A stretch of 64,000 nt of DNA from Roseicyclus marinus (lineage in GTDB: Bacteria > Pseudomonadota > Alphaproteobacteria > Rhodobacterales > Rhodobacteraceae): the NCBI RefSeq assembly GCF_030163795.1, contig NZ_JASJOF010000004.1, positions 62,001 to 126,000 of the forward strand. The letters run 5' to 3'. This document shows, one piece after another, positions 42,294-51,356 of this stretch. The notes under the pieces are model-generated. The model was not told where the DNA came from, did not search any database, and saw only the letters and a program-made list of their open reading frames with translations. Position 1 is the stretch's first letter; every line of letters starts with the position of its first letter. The translations under genes were made by a program, and so were the position numbers.

Positions 42294-43550
42294 TTACCGG
42301 CTTTCGGCCATGGCCGCGGCAAGATCCTCGCCCATGCGTGCCACCGCGTCATCGACGCTGAGTTCGCCCACGATGGCCTGGCTCAGACGCTCGACCGTGA
42401 TGCCGAACATCGCCCGGTTCCCGGCATAGCCCTGATAGGCGAAGGCGATGGGCGACACATCCGCCAGATCGGCGGCAAAGGCGTTGAGCGCCGCTTGTGC
42501 CGCGGGCGATGCGCCCTCGAACTCGACGCCGGCCGCCGCCACACCCAGATGCGCGGGCAGGTTGCGGGTGCGCGCCGAAACCTCGGCATAGATGTCTTCC
42601 TGGGCGAGGAAGTCGATCACCGCCGCCACGATCTCGGGGTTCTGGGACTGCTCGAAGCCGACGATACCCGCGCCGCCCGGCATGCCGGAACACGCGCCTG
42701 CCGGACCGCAGGGGCTGCCCACGACCTGCCAGTCGAAGAGATCACCGACCTGGCTGTCCATCCGGCCCACCTGCCAGCTGCCCGAATAGTAGAACACGAG
42801 CTGGCCGTTGATGAATTCCTGCGCCGCGTCCTGATAGGTCGCGCCACCTTGGCTGGCCCAGACATCACGGGCGAAAGTGCCATCCTCGTTCCAGCCGACG
42901 AAGGCCGCCGCGAAGGGTTCGAACCCGGCAAAGCTGCCATTGCCCTCGGCGTCGAAATATTGCGCACCGTAGCTGATCGCGGGCCCGGCCACGCGGTGGC
43001 CCGAACGGTCGATCGCCATCGGGAAGGGTGTGCCCGTCGCCTCGGCGACAGCGCGGCTTGCGGCCGCCCAATCTTCCCAGGTCGCGCCCTCGCCCGGCAT
43101 CTCGATCCCCGCCTGCTCGAAGAGCGTGGCATTGGCAAAAGCACCGGTGATGGTCAGCTGGCTGTGCAGACCGTAATAGCCCTGACGGTCGCCCACACGG
43201 TACCAATCGAGCGTCGCGCCAAAGCTTTCGTCCCAATAGCCAGTGTCGATATGGGGCGTCAGGTCGAGGTAATACTGATTCAGACCGCCCAGATCGGTGA
43301 CCTTTGCCATGTCGGGGCCCGTGCCTGCGGCAAGCTGCACCGGCAGGTTTTCGAGGATCGCCTGATAGGGCACCACGTCCACGATCACGTCGACGCCGGG
43401 GTTGGCGGCTTCGAACCGGGTCAGGACATCGTCATAGACCTCGCATTCATTGCCGTCGGAATAGCACATGAAGCGGATTTCCTGCGCCATGGCAGGTGCC
43501 GCAAGCCCGAGCACCAGTGCCGTGGTGCCAAGCAGTTTCAGTTGGGTCAT
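42294..43550 (-). CDS. Sugar ABC transporter extracellular binding protein
   Basis: A 418-residue family 1 solute-binding protein with a signal peptide (residues 1-22, APAMAQ). It has the typical FEAANPGVDVIVDVVPYQAILENLPVQLAAGTGPDM opening and a YYSGSWQVGRMDSQVG hinge region. GGGAGGATAAAGA is the ribosome site. It follows three oxidoreductase genes (34-base gap) and precedes the permeases. Ligand unknown, and the adjoining dehydrogenases suggest a glycoside or keto-sugar precursor. Confidence 0.92.
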   Translation of the reverse strand: MTQLKLLGTTALVLGLAAPAMAQEIRFMCYSDGNECEVYDDVLTRFEAANPGVDVIVDVVPYQAILENLPVQLAAGTGPDMAKVTDLGGLNQYYLDLTPHIDTGYWDESFGATLDWYRVGDRQGYYGLHSQLTITGAFANATLFEQAGIEMPGEGATWEDWAAASRAVAEATGTPFPMAIDRSGHRVAGPAISYGAQYFDAEGNGSFAGFEPFAAAFVGWNEDGTFARDVWASQGGATYQDAAQEFINGQLVFYYSGSWQVGRMDSQVGDLFDWQVVGSPCGPAGACSGMPGGAGIVGFEQSQNPEIVAAVIDFLAQEDIYAEVSARTRNLPAHLGVAAAGVEFEGASPAAQAALNAFAADLADVSPIAFAYQGYAGNRAMFGITVERLSQAIVGELSVDDAVARMGEDLAAAMAESR

Positions 43551-43584
43551 TCTTTATCCTCCCTGATGTGAATGATCCTGTCGG

Positions 43585-44691
43585 TCATCTTGGTCTGTCC
43601 GCCGCCTGCCCCGCCGCGCTTGTCGCGTGCGTCTCTCCGGGGAGCCAGCTGTGGTAGAACTCTGCGTCAGGCGGCAAGGGCAAAGCAACCTCCCTTGCGC
43701 TCCGCGCCGCTGCGTAAACCGCTGTAACCAATTCAATCGACCGGCGCCCGCAGGCCAGCGTCACCTCGCGGCCCGGCGCCCCGTTCAGCGCATCCGCAAT
43801 CGCCGCGACATAGCCGGCAAAGCCCGATTTCGGTGTCGGCAGCGCGGCCAGCACCGCATCGACTGCCGGCTGCTTGGCCGGATCGCGGGCAGTAAAGGTC
43901 CACGCGCCATCCGCAGGCGCATAGGGCAGATCGCCCGAAGTGGCGGTCAGGTGTTCAAAGACAAGGCGCAGGCGCGTGGTGTCACCCGCCGCCCCGAGCG
44001 TGACAGAGGATGTGGCCAGCGCCCCGTTCGCGAAGCGCAGGGCGATGGATGCACAATCCTCGGTCTCGATGGGGTTGATGCGGGTCGCGACCTGCGCGCT
44101 GACGCCTACGGGCTCTCCGAAATAGCGGCACAAGAGATCGTGGTTGTGGATGGCATGGCCCAGTACCGCGCCGCCCCGTTCCCCCGCCCATGTGCCCCGC
44201 CACGGCACGGCGTAATACGCGGCGCCCCTGTTCCAATGCGTCTCCAGCGCCGCGACCTGCGGCCGCCCGACCAATCCGGCGGCGATCAGTGCGTCAAGCG
44301 CCGCCGTCCCCGGCCCGTAGCGATACTGGAACACCGGGAACAGCCGACGACCGGAAGCGGCCTCAGCCTCGGCCAGCAGATCACACTCCGCCAGCGACGG
44401 CGCGATGGGCTTTTCCAGCACGACATGCTTGCCCGCCCGCAAGGCGCGCAAGGCCATCGGCACATGCAGATGCGGCGGCAGGCAGATGTCGACCAGATCG
44501 ACGGCGGGGTCAGCCAAAGCCTCGGCAATTTCGGACCCGATCTTGATGTTCGTATCGCCGCCCGCAACCTCGACCGCGCGCCCGATGTCCAGATCGATGA
44601 GCCAGCGCACCGCGAACCGATCCGCCACCGCGCGATAACCCGCCAGATGCTCGCGCCCGATCCCCGCGCCGATGATGGCCGTCCCGATCAT
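43585..44691 (-). CDS. Gfo/Idh/MocA family oxidoreductase C
   Basis: A 368-residue dehydrogenase: Rossmann GAGIGREHLAGY, catalytic lysine in VVLEKPIAPS, and catalytic-site histidine in LGHAIHNHDLLCRYF. It overlaps the upstream dehydrogenase gene by four bases. Third of three consecutive family members feeding into the sugar importer genes, so these products likely act in sequence on the imported substrate. Exact reaction unknown. Confidence 0.83.
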   Translation of the reverse strand: MIGTAIIGAGIGREHLAGYRAVADRFAVRWLIDLDIGRAVEVAGGDTNIKIGSEIAEALADPAVDLVDICLPPHLHVPMALRALRAGKHVVLEKPIAPSLAECDLLAEAEAASGRRLFPVFQYRYGPGTAALDALIAAGLVGRPQVAALETHWNRGAAYYAVPWRGTWAGERGGAVLGHAIHNHDLLCRYFGEPVGVSAQVATRINPIETEDCASIALRFANGALATSSVTLGAAGDTTRLRLVFEHLTATSGDLPYAPADGAWTFTARDPAKQPAVDAVLAALPTPKSGFAGYVAAIADALNGAPGREVTLACGRRSIELVTAVYAAARSAREVALPLPPDAEFYHSWLPGETHATSAAGQAADRPR

Positions 44692-45686
44692 GCGCGCCCC
44701 TCGGCCATGGCTTGGGCCGTCAGCGCCAGTTCCATAACGGAAAAGGCATGGGCTTGCGGCATCGCGGTTTCGGTACGGTCGCGGATATCGGCGATCAGCC
44801 TTGCGAAATAGGGCATTCCGGCGCCGCTTGCATCGATCACCTCGCAGCGGGTGCCGTTGACGAGGATCAGGTGATCCGTGCCGGGCTTGCCCACATCGAC
44901 ATATTTACGCAGCTCGATATAGCCCTCGGTGCCAAGGATGGTCAGCCGCCCGTCGCCCCATGTGGGCAGGGCATCGGGCGTGAACCAATCGACGCGGATA
45001 TAGCCATGCCCCCTGTCCGAGCGGAGCGCGATCTCGCCGAAATCCTGCAGGCCCGGATCGCCCGGATGGGCAAGGTTCGCGGCGGTCGCCAGCGTGATCT
45101 CGGCCCCGCTCGACCCGGTGAAGAACAGGAACTGGTCGATCTGATGGCTCGCGATATCGGTCAGGATACCGCCATAGGCGTCACGGTCGAAAAACCACGA
45201 AGGCCGGGTCGCCCGGTTCAGCCGATGAGGGCCAAGGCCAACCGTCTGAACCACGCGCCCGATGGCCCCATCGGCCACCAGTTCGGCGGCTTTTGTCACG
45301 CTCGGCACCTCGAAGCGTTCGGAAAAATCCACCGACCAGATGCGCCCGGTCCGCGCCTGAACCGCCCGCAACTCGGCCAGTTGCGCCAGCGTTGTGCAGC
45401 CGGGCTTGTCGGTCATCACGTCCTTGCCCGCCTCCATCGCGCGCACCGCCCAAGCCGCACGGTCGCGCGGGATGCAGGAAATGCAGATCAAGGCGATCTC
45501 CGGGTCGTCGAGCAGCGTCTGCGCCTCGGCCACACGCCGCACGTCCGGAAAGCGTTTGATGAACCCTTCAAGCGGTTCGGGGTCACCATCCGTCCACCAA
45601 CCGGCGAATTCTGCGCCCTCGGCCATCAGGTTTGCAGCCATCCCGAAGATGTGGCGGTGGTCGATGCCGATGGCGGCGAATTTCAT
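44688..45686 (-). CDS. Gfo/Idh/MocA family oxidoreductase D (divergent)
   Basis: A 332-residue family member with an unusual N-terminus: KFAAIGIDHRHIFGMAANL replaces the standard GxGxxG loop by a GIDHRH motif, seen in a distinct subgroup of putative dehydrogenases. The lysine motif is MTDKPGCTTL and the active-site region is GGILTDIASHQIDQFLFF. Four-base overlaps with both neighbours. The altered loop suggests a different cofactor mode or a non-redox role. Confidence 0.8.
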   Translation of the reverse strand: MKFAAIGIDHRHIFGMAANLMAEGAEFAGWWTDGDPEPLEGFIKRFPDVRRVAEAQTLLDDPEIALICISCIPRDRAAWAVRAMEAGKDVMTDKPGCTTLAQLAELRAVQARTGRIWSVDFSERFEVPSVTKAAELVADGAIGRVVQTVGLGPHRLNRATRPSWFFDRDAYGGILTDIASHQIDQFLFFTGSSGAEITLATAANLAHPGDPGLQDFGEIALRSDRGHGYIRVDWFTPDALPTWGDGRLTILGTEGYIELRKYVDVGKPGTDHLILVNGTRCEVIDASGAGMPYFARLIADIRDRTETAMPQAHAFSVMELALTAQAMAEGRA

Positions 45687-46723
45687 CGTGGGACCTCGGT
45701 GGTTTGGCCTGTCCGGGCCGACTGGGTGATGGCATCGATCAGGTCATGCACGGCCAAGGCCGCGCGTCCGGTCACCATCGGATCACGGCCATGCCGGATC
45801 GCATCGGCGAAATCCTCGATCACGCCCTGATGCCAGGCATGGGTGAAAGCCATGGGATCGGCCCCGCCGCCTGTCGTGGCTGTCTCTCCATGCGTTTCGA
45901 CGCGCCCGTCACGGTGCAGGACCGTCATGATACCAGCCTCCAGATGCAGGGACGCGCGGTCGAACTGCAACGTGATGCGCTCCGCAGCCCCCGGAAAACT
46001 CGCGGTCGAGGCGAAAAGGCTTCCCACGGCCCCATTGGCAAAGCGCAGGCCCGCCGTGGCGAAATCTTCCGCCTCCATCGTGTGAAAGCGCGTTGTCGCC
46101 GTCATCGCCTGAACCGAGGCGACAGATCCCGCCAAGGACAGCGCAAGGTCGAGCGTATGGATCGCCTGGCTGATCAGGACGCCGCCACCGTCGCGCGCGA
46201 AACTGCCCCGCCCCGGCGCGTCGTAATAGGATTGATCACGCCACCACGGTACCGCAATTTCGACCAGCCCCAGCGCGCCCAGATCGCCCCCGGCCACAAG
46301 CCGCGCCGCGACCTGCGAGGCCGCGCGCATCCGGTGCTGGAACACGATGCCCAGCGTCACCCCGGCAGCGGCGCATTGATCCACCACCTGCCGCGCCTCC
46401 GCCCCTGACCTCGCCACGGGTTTTTCCATCAGGATCGGCAGACCCGCCGCCAGAAGCGGATCGATCAGCCCGACACGCCCATCGGGCGGCGTCAGCACGA
46501 TCGCGAAATCGACCTCCCGATCGGCGGCAACCTCGGCCATCTCGCGATAGACACGCGCGCCATGCTCGGTCGCCAGCGGCGCGGCAGTTTCAGGATTGCG
46601 TGACCAGACGCCGTGCAACCGCAGACCCGCCGCATCGCGGAGCGCGGCGGCATGCGTCGCGGCCACCATGCCCGCCCCGATCAGCACGGCATTCAGCACC
46701 CTGTCCGGCGCGGCTGTGGCCAT
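45683..46723 (-). CDS. Gfo/Idh/MocA family oxidoreductase E
   Basis: A 346-residue dehydrogenase: Rossmann GAGMVAATHAAALRDA, LMEKPVARS, and the active-site segment GGGVLISQAIHTLDLALSLAG. First gene of the seven-gene minus-strand sugar operon, divergent from the GntR regulator with an operator-like site between them. Probably the first oxidation of the imported sugar. Confidence 0.83.
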   Translation of the reverse strand: MATAAPDRVLNAVLIGAGMVAATHAAALRDAAGLRLHGVWSRNPETAAPLATEHGARVYREMAEVAADREVDFAIVLTPPDGRVGLIDPLLAAGLPILMEKPVARSGAEARQVVDQCAAAGVTLGIVFQHRMRAASQVAARLVAGGDLGALGLVEIAVPWWRDQSYYDAPGRGSFARDGGGVLISQAIHTLDLALSLAGSVASVQAMTATTRFHTMEAEDFATAGLRFANGAVGSLFASTASFPGAAERITLQFDRASLHLEAGIMTVLHRDGRVETHGETATTGGGADPMAFTHAWHQGVIEDFADAIRHGRDPMVTGRAALAVHDLIDAITQSARTGQTTEVPR

Positions 46724-46779
46724 CTCTCCCCCCGTCTTGCAAGCTCACCCTGAGGCCCGGATCGCAGCGTTGTCAAGAG

Positions 46780-46797
46780 ACCGGTATACCGGTATAC
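46780..46797. promoter_or_regulatory. GntR-type operator with overlapping GGTATACC palindromes
   Basis: ACCGGTATACCGGT (46780-46793) and GTATACCGGTATAC (46784-46797) are two overlapping perfect palindromes, with a related GATATACC at 46803-46810. FadR/VanR-type GntR proteins often bind GTATAC-centred dyads. It lies 27 bases before the GntR start codon and 56 bases before the divergent dehydrogenase. Confidence 0.7.
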
Positions 46798-46824
46798 GGA
46801 TTGATATACCCGCCCGAGACCCAC

Positions 46825-47559
46825 ATGCCCGACACCGCCCCGCAAGATCCGCTTGACCGCCTCGACGTGCCGCCGGTCGATCCCGCACGTCCCGTCGCCG
46901 ACCAGATCCACGCGGGGCTGAAATCGGCCATCTTGCGCGGCCTGCTGCCGCCCGGCTGCCTCGTGTCCGAGACCGAGGTCGGCCAACGCTTCGGCGCCAG
47001 CCGCACGCCGGTGCGCGACGCCTTCACCCGGCTGCGCGAGGATGGGCTGATAGTGACATGGCCATCGCGCGGAAGCTATGTCGCCGCCATTTCCGAAGGC
47101 GCGATCCTTCAGGCGCAATTCCTGCGCGAGGCGCTCGAACTCGCCCATGTCGCGCGGCTATGCGAGATCGGCCTTGCCCCCGACATTCAGGCCGCTCTGG
47201 CCGACAACCTGCGCGCGCAGGCCGAGGCGGCGACCGGTCGCGACACCGACAGGTTCCAAAGCCTTGATGATGCCTTTCACGCCGGTCTTGCCCGGGCTAC
47301 CGGCTTCGACCGGGCGGAAACGCTTCTCGTGCGGGAAAAGTCGGCGCTCGACCGGTTGCGCATCCTGTCGCTTGCCGAAAAATCGCACATGGCGCGCCTT
47401 TTGGACGATCACGGTGCGATCTTGTCCGCGATCCTTGACCGCGACGCGGATCGCGCTGGTGCGGCCATGCGCGCCCATTTGCGGGTCGTGCTGACGACGC
47501 TGGCCGATCTCAAGACGCGCCACGCCACCCTTTTTGATGATCCGCCCCGTTCGAATTGA
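46825..47559 (+). CDS. GntR-family transcriptional regulator (FCD type)
   Basis: A 244-residue FadR-subfamily regulator. The winged helix-turn-helix spans about residues 25-85 (LKSAILRGLLPPGCLVSETEVGQRFGASRTPVRDAFTRLREDGLI). It is followed by an all-helical FCD effector domain with metal-site histidines in FHAGLARATG and DDHGAILSAI. ATG at 46825 is chosen because longer frames upstream cross the operator. It probably represses the divergent oxidoreductase/sugar-importer operon and its own operon with the SDR gene. Confidence 0.9.
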   Translation: MPDTAPQDPLDRLDVPPVDPARPVADQIHAGLKSAILRGLLPPGCLVSETEVGQRFGASRTPVRDAFTRLREDGLIVTWPSRGSYVAAISEGAILQAQFLREALELAHVARLCEIGLAPDIQAALADNLRAQAEAATGRDTDRFQSLDDAFHAGLARATGFDRAETLLVREKSALDRLRILSLAEKSHMARLLDDHGAILSAILDRDADRAGAAMRAHLRVVLTTLADLKTRHATLFDDPPRSN

Positions 47560-47616
47560 CACCGCCGCCCGCCCGCCGCAGGGTCGCCCCGACATCGACG
47601 AGAGGGAGTATTCCAG

Positions 47617-48360
47617 ATGGCCGATCAACCGATTGCTTTGGTCACGGGCGGCGCGCAGGGCATCGGCTTTGCCTGTGCCGAGGCGCTGGCCGCCGATGGC
47701 TACCGCGTCATGCTGGCGGACGTGAAGGACAGCGTCCATGACGCCGCCACGGGGATCGGCGGACGGGGCTTTGTCTGCGACGTTGCCGATACCGCCGCGC
47801 TGATCTCCCTCTTCGACACGATCGAGGCCGAGGAAGGGCCGGTGGCGGCGCTCGTGAACAACGCGGGTATCGCGAAACCCGGCGATTTCCTCACTTACAG
47901 CCTCGAGGATTTCGACGCGGTGATCGGGTTGAACCTGCGCAGCGTCTTTGCCGCCACCCAGCGCGCGGCCAACGGCATGATCAAGGCGGGCATCAAGGGC
48001 GCGATCGTCAACATGTCCTCGATCAACGCGGTCGTGGCGATCCCGGCCATTCCCGCCTATTGCGCCTCCAAGGGCGGGGTGCAGCAATTGACCAAGGCGT
48101 CTGCTCTCGCGCTGGCCCCCCATGGCATCCGCGTCAATGCGGTCGGCCCCGGTTCCATCGACACCGAGATGATGGCGGGCGTGAACGCAAGCGCCGATGC
48201 CTTGGCCCGCGTCCTGTCGCGCACGCCCATCGGGCGGGTCGGCGCGGCGCGCGAAATCGGCGACGTGGTGGCCTTTCTGTGCTCGCAGAAGGCCAGCTAT
48301 GTCACGGGCGAAACGATCTATGTCGATGGCGGACGGCTGGGGCTGAATTACACCGTCTGA
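47617..48360 (+). CDS. Short-chain dehydrogenase/reductase
   Basis: A 247-residue classical SDR: cofactor loop TGGAQGIGFA, NNAG motif, catalytic Ser in VNMSSINAVVA, Tyr/Lys in YCASKGG, and the C-terminal YVDGGRLGLNY. NAD preference is suggested by the Asp in MLADVKDS. It lies 57 bases downstream of the gntR gene and is likely co-transcribed. Probable sugar or polyol dehydrogenase of the same pathway. Its end overlaps the convergent YeeE/YedE gene by 13 bases. Confidence 0.9.
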   Translation: MADQPIALVTGGAQGIGFACAEALAADGYRVMLADVKDSVHDAATGIGGRGFVCDVADTAALISLFDTIEAEEGPVAALVNNAGIAKPGDFLTYSLEDFDAVIGLNLRSVFAATQRAANGMIKAGIKGAIVNMSSINAVVAIPAIPAYCASKGGVQQLTKASALALAPHGIRVNAVGPGSIDTEMMAGVNASADALARVLSRTPIGRVGAAREIGDVVAFLCSQKASYVTGETIYVDGGRLGLNYTV

Positions 48361-49415
48361 GCGCGCCCGCGGCCCATGGCCGCCAAGACGCGCACCGTCG
48401 CCATGGCCCCGATCCACATGGCAAAGACCGCCAACAAGGCGGTGGTGGAAAAAACCGCCCCGCCCGACACGCCCGCGCCCACGGCGCAGCCGCCAGCCAA
48501 CATCGCGCCGAACCCCATCAGGACCGCGCCGACCAGGTAGCGTTCCATCGGCGTTTCTGGGCCAAAGCGTTCCAGCCGGAATTCGCGGAATGCGAGCGCG
48601 GCCGCCCCCGCCCCGACGAAAACACCCGGCACCAACCCGATCCCGAAGGACAGACCGACCGAGCGTTGCGTGACAAGCGCCATGAGCGTGTCGGTGGCAG
48701 GCCCGGTAAAGGTGACGGAAGACACCGGCACGATCTCGAAACTGTTGGCCGCGATCAAGGCGGTCAGCGCCCAACCCATCGCCACGGCCAGCCCCACGAA
48801 AAACGCCCCGGTGACGACACCGAGGCTTACCCCCCGCCGCAGCCCCAACACGAGCGACCCGATCAAGGCCAGCGCCGCCAACGCCGTGGCCACACCGGCA
48901 CCCAGACCCGTTCCATCCAGCAGGCTCCGCCCTGCCCCGCCAGGCACGGTCCAAAGCCCCGTCAACGCCTCTCGCGCGGGCGCGAGCACCCCGGTGAACG
49001 ACGCCTGCGCCACCAGCGTCACCACCAAGCCCGTCACCAACGCGCGCAGGTTCCCCGTGGCCGACAAGACCAGAAGCCGCGACGCGCAGCCCCGCGCCAG
49101 CACCATGCCCACACCGAACATCACGCCCCCGATCAACGCGCCCGAAACCGACCCTTCGGCGGCCAGTTGCCGCGTGGAGGAAACGTCGAACAGACCCAAG
49201 CCGATCCCGCCTTGGGTCAGCACCATCGCGGTAAAGAACACGATCAGCCAGATCGCAAGCTTGGGGCCGAAAGATCCATCCGCAACCTCGACCATCGCCG
49301 CGCGCAGGCAAAACCGCGACCGTTGCGCCGCAAAGCCGAAGACAAGGCCCGTAATGGCCCCGGCCAGCGCCAGGACCATGGGCTCACCAAGATGTCTCAG
49401 AAGGGTTTCGAACAT
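48348..49415 (-). CDS. YeeE/YedE family sulfur-compound transporter (SoxT-like), distal
   Basis: A 355-residue polytopic membrane protein with about nine hydrophobic segments. Conserved cysteines of the thiosulfate transporter family appear in RSRFCLRAAM, ARGCASRLLVLSATGNLRA and GGCAVGAGVSGG. Last gene on the sox minus strand. The family moves thiosulfate or other sulfane sulfur across the inner membrane, here perhaps exchanging sulfur species with the periplasmic Sox system. Confidence 0.85.
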   Translation of the reverse strand: MFETLLRHLGEPMVLALAGAITGLVFGFAAQRSRFCLRAAMVEVADGSFGPKLAIWLIVFFTAMVLTQGGIGLGLFDVSSTRQLAAEGSVSGALIGGVMFGVGMVLARGCASRLLVLSATGNLRALVTGLVVTLVAQASFTGVLAPAREALTGLWTVPGGAGRSLLDGTGLGAGVATALAALALIGSLVLGLRRGVSLGVVTGAFFVGLAVAMGWALTALIAANSFEIVPVSSVTFTGPATDTLMALVTQRSVGLSFGIGLVPGVFVGAGAAALAFREFRLERFGPETPMERYLVGAVLMGFGAMLAGGCAVGAGVSGGAVFSTTALLAVFAMWIGAMATVRVLAAMGRGRAQTV

Positions 49416-49503
49416 GGCGGCCGTCCTCGATCTGGGACAGGTCTAGCCACTCCGCAGCAGGCCCGCGTTGACCTGAATCAAGCCGATGCAGCCGCCCTGC
49501 CGA

Positions 49504-49938
49504 TCAGTCGGCCATCGCCTCGAGGATGATCGCGTCGAGCAACGCCTCGACCTCCTGCATCGGGCCATCGGGGTAATCGCGATGCCCGATCATCACCGCC
49601 CCGTCGCGTTCCGCGATGAAGATGCCATAGGGGCAATGCACGATGTTCATCGGATCGGCCTCCATCACCCGGCGCGACACCGCCGCCGAACAGAACAAGA
49701 AGATCTGCGCGTTGTCGAACAGCTGCTCGGTCGCGCCCACATCTGCGCCGGTGCGGTTCAGCATGTCGCCCACGTGGCTGGTATAGTCGATCACCAGACC
49801 GCGGTTGATGATCGCGTTTTCGACCCCGAAACTCGCATCCTCGAAACTGCCGGCATAGTCGAAGACCACCGCCTCCTGCGCCGCAACGGCCAACGGGATC
49901 GTCATGAGACCAAGGGCAAGGATCAGGGAACGCAGCAT
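49504..49938 (-). CDS. Periplasmic DUF302 protein
   Basis: A 144-residue secreted protein: signal peptide residues 1-20 (AVAAQE), then a DUF302 domain with HVGDMLNRTG and the MNIVHCPYGIFIAERDG core. Genes of this family often follow soxF. Function is not established. The two cysteines (FLFCSAA, VHCPYG) could bind a sulfur species, which is speculation. It lies between soxF and the distal YeeE/YedE gene. Confidence 0.82.
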   Translation of the reverse strand: MLRSLILALGLMTIPLAVAAQEAVVFDYAGSFEDASFGVENAIINRGLVIDYTSHVGDMLNRTGADVGATEQLFDNAQIFLFCSAAVSRRVMEADPMNIVHCPYGIFIAERDGAVMIGHRDYPDGPMQEVEALLDAIILEAMAD

Positions 49939-50002
49939 CGGGGGAACCTCCGGGTTTCATGTCCCGCGGGCGGCACGGAGCCGCCCACGGGGGCCTTGGG
50001 TC

Positions 50003-51268
50003 TCAGGAGAACATGTCGGTCGTGATGGCCCCGTACCAGTCAAGGCTTTCGCGATAGGTCGCCGCCCGCACCTCGGCGGTTTCGTCGACCTGGCTGACGA
50101 AGCTGTCCACGCTCACGATGCCCTCGTCGCTGGCCTCGTAGGTCGCGCCGACCTTCACGCCGTCGTCGGTGTCGAGCAAGGACCAGCAGGTGTTCGAATA
50201 CCGCGCCGGGAAGGCCCGCGATCCGGTCAGCGCCGCAAGGATCGCATTGGCCGCGACCTTGGCCTGGCTGTTGGCCGAGAAACCCGATTTCGGCATCGCG
50301 CCCTGTGCGGCCGCATCGCCCAGAACGGTGATGCTGGGATCGATCCGGCTGGTCATGTCATAGGCCGAAACGGGGGCCCAATTACCATCGGTGATGCCCG
50401 CGGCAAAGGCGATCTGGCCCGCGCGCTGGCCGGGGATGACGTTGCAGACATCCACGTTCTCGACCACGCCATCGATCGTGACCGTCATCGCCGCCGGATC
50501 CACCTCGTAGGTCGATCCACCCATGTCGGGCCCGATCCGGGTGATCATGCCCGAATAATGCCGGTTCCAGCCATCCTCGAACAACCCCTGCTTGGAGAAG
50601 CTTTCCTTGGGGTCCACGATCAGGATCTTGGCCGTCGGATTGTTCTCGCGCAGGTAATGGGCCACCATCGAGACCCGTTCGTAGGGGCCGGGCGGGCAGC
50701 GATAGGGGTTGGGCGGCGCGACCATGGCGAATGTGCCGCCTTCGGGCATCGCCGCTATCTGCTCGCGCAGCAACTGCACTTGGGTGCCGCCCTTGTAGGC
50801 ATGGGGCATCCGGCCCTGCGCCGATACCGACCATCCCGGCACGCTGTCTTCGACGAAATCGATGCCGGGCGACAGGACAAGGTGATCATAGGGTACCGTC
50901 GCCCCGCTCGCCAGCGAGACGGTCTTGGCATCGCGATCGACGCCCACGGCCCAATCATGGACCACGTTGATCCCATAGCTGGACGCCAGCGTGCCGTAGC
51001 CATGGCCGAGGTCGTCATAATCGTAGAAACCACCGATATAGAGATTGCCGAAATAACAGGTCTGATAGATCCGCTGCGGCTCGATCAGGGTCACGTCGAC
51101 CGCGCCTGCCCCGTCGCGGGCGATGTAGCGCGCGGCCGTGGCTCCCCCGGATCCGCCGCCGACAACGACCACGCGCGGCGCGGATTGCGCACGGACGATC
51201 ATCGGTGCGGCAAGGCTTCCCACAAGCGCTCCGGTCGTCCCAAGAAACACGCGTCTGTTGATGCTCAT
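50003..51268 (-). CDS. soxF: Sulfide dehydrogenase flavoprotein SoxF (FccB-like)
   Basis: A 421-residue FAD protein with a Tat signal (NRRVFLGTTGALVG). FAD-binding VVVVGGGSGGATAARY, redox cysteines in NPYRCPPGPYER and YSNTCWSLLD, and the C-terminal flavocytochrome c sulfide dehydrogenase domain are present. Start at 51268 follows AGGGAGGAAG. With the cytochrome SoxE encoded upstream it forms a flavocytochrome c that oxidises sulfide and can reactivate SoxYZ. Confidence 0.93.
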   Translation of the reverse strand: MSINRRVFLGTTGALVGSLAAPMIVRAQSAPRVVVVGGGSGGATAARYIARDGAGAVDVTLIEPQRIYQTCYFGNLYIGGFYDYDDLGHGYGTLASSYGINVVHDWAVGVDRDAKTVSLASGATVPYDHLVLSPGIDFVEDSVPGWSVSAQGRMPHAYKGGTQVQLLREQIAAMPEGGTFAMVAPPNPYRCPPGPYERVSMVAHYLRENNPTAKILIVDPKESFSKQGLFEDGWNRHYSGMITRIGPDMGGSTYEVDPAAMTVTIDGVVENVDVCNVIPGQRAGQIAFAAGITDGNWAPVSAYDMTSRIDPSITVLGDAAAQGAMPKSGFSANSQAKVAANAILAALTGSRAFPARYSNTCWSLLDTDDGVKVGATYEASDEGIVSVDSFVSQVDETAEVRAATYRESLDWYGAITTDMFS

Positions 51269-51356
51269 GTCTTCCTCCCTTTCTACCCGCTTACCGGGAC
51301 TTGCGAGGGCGCGCCGGTCTGGTGACGCCCCATGGATCGACACTTCGCCCGCCCGA

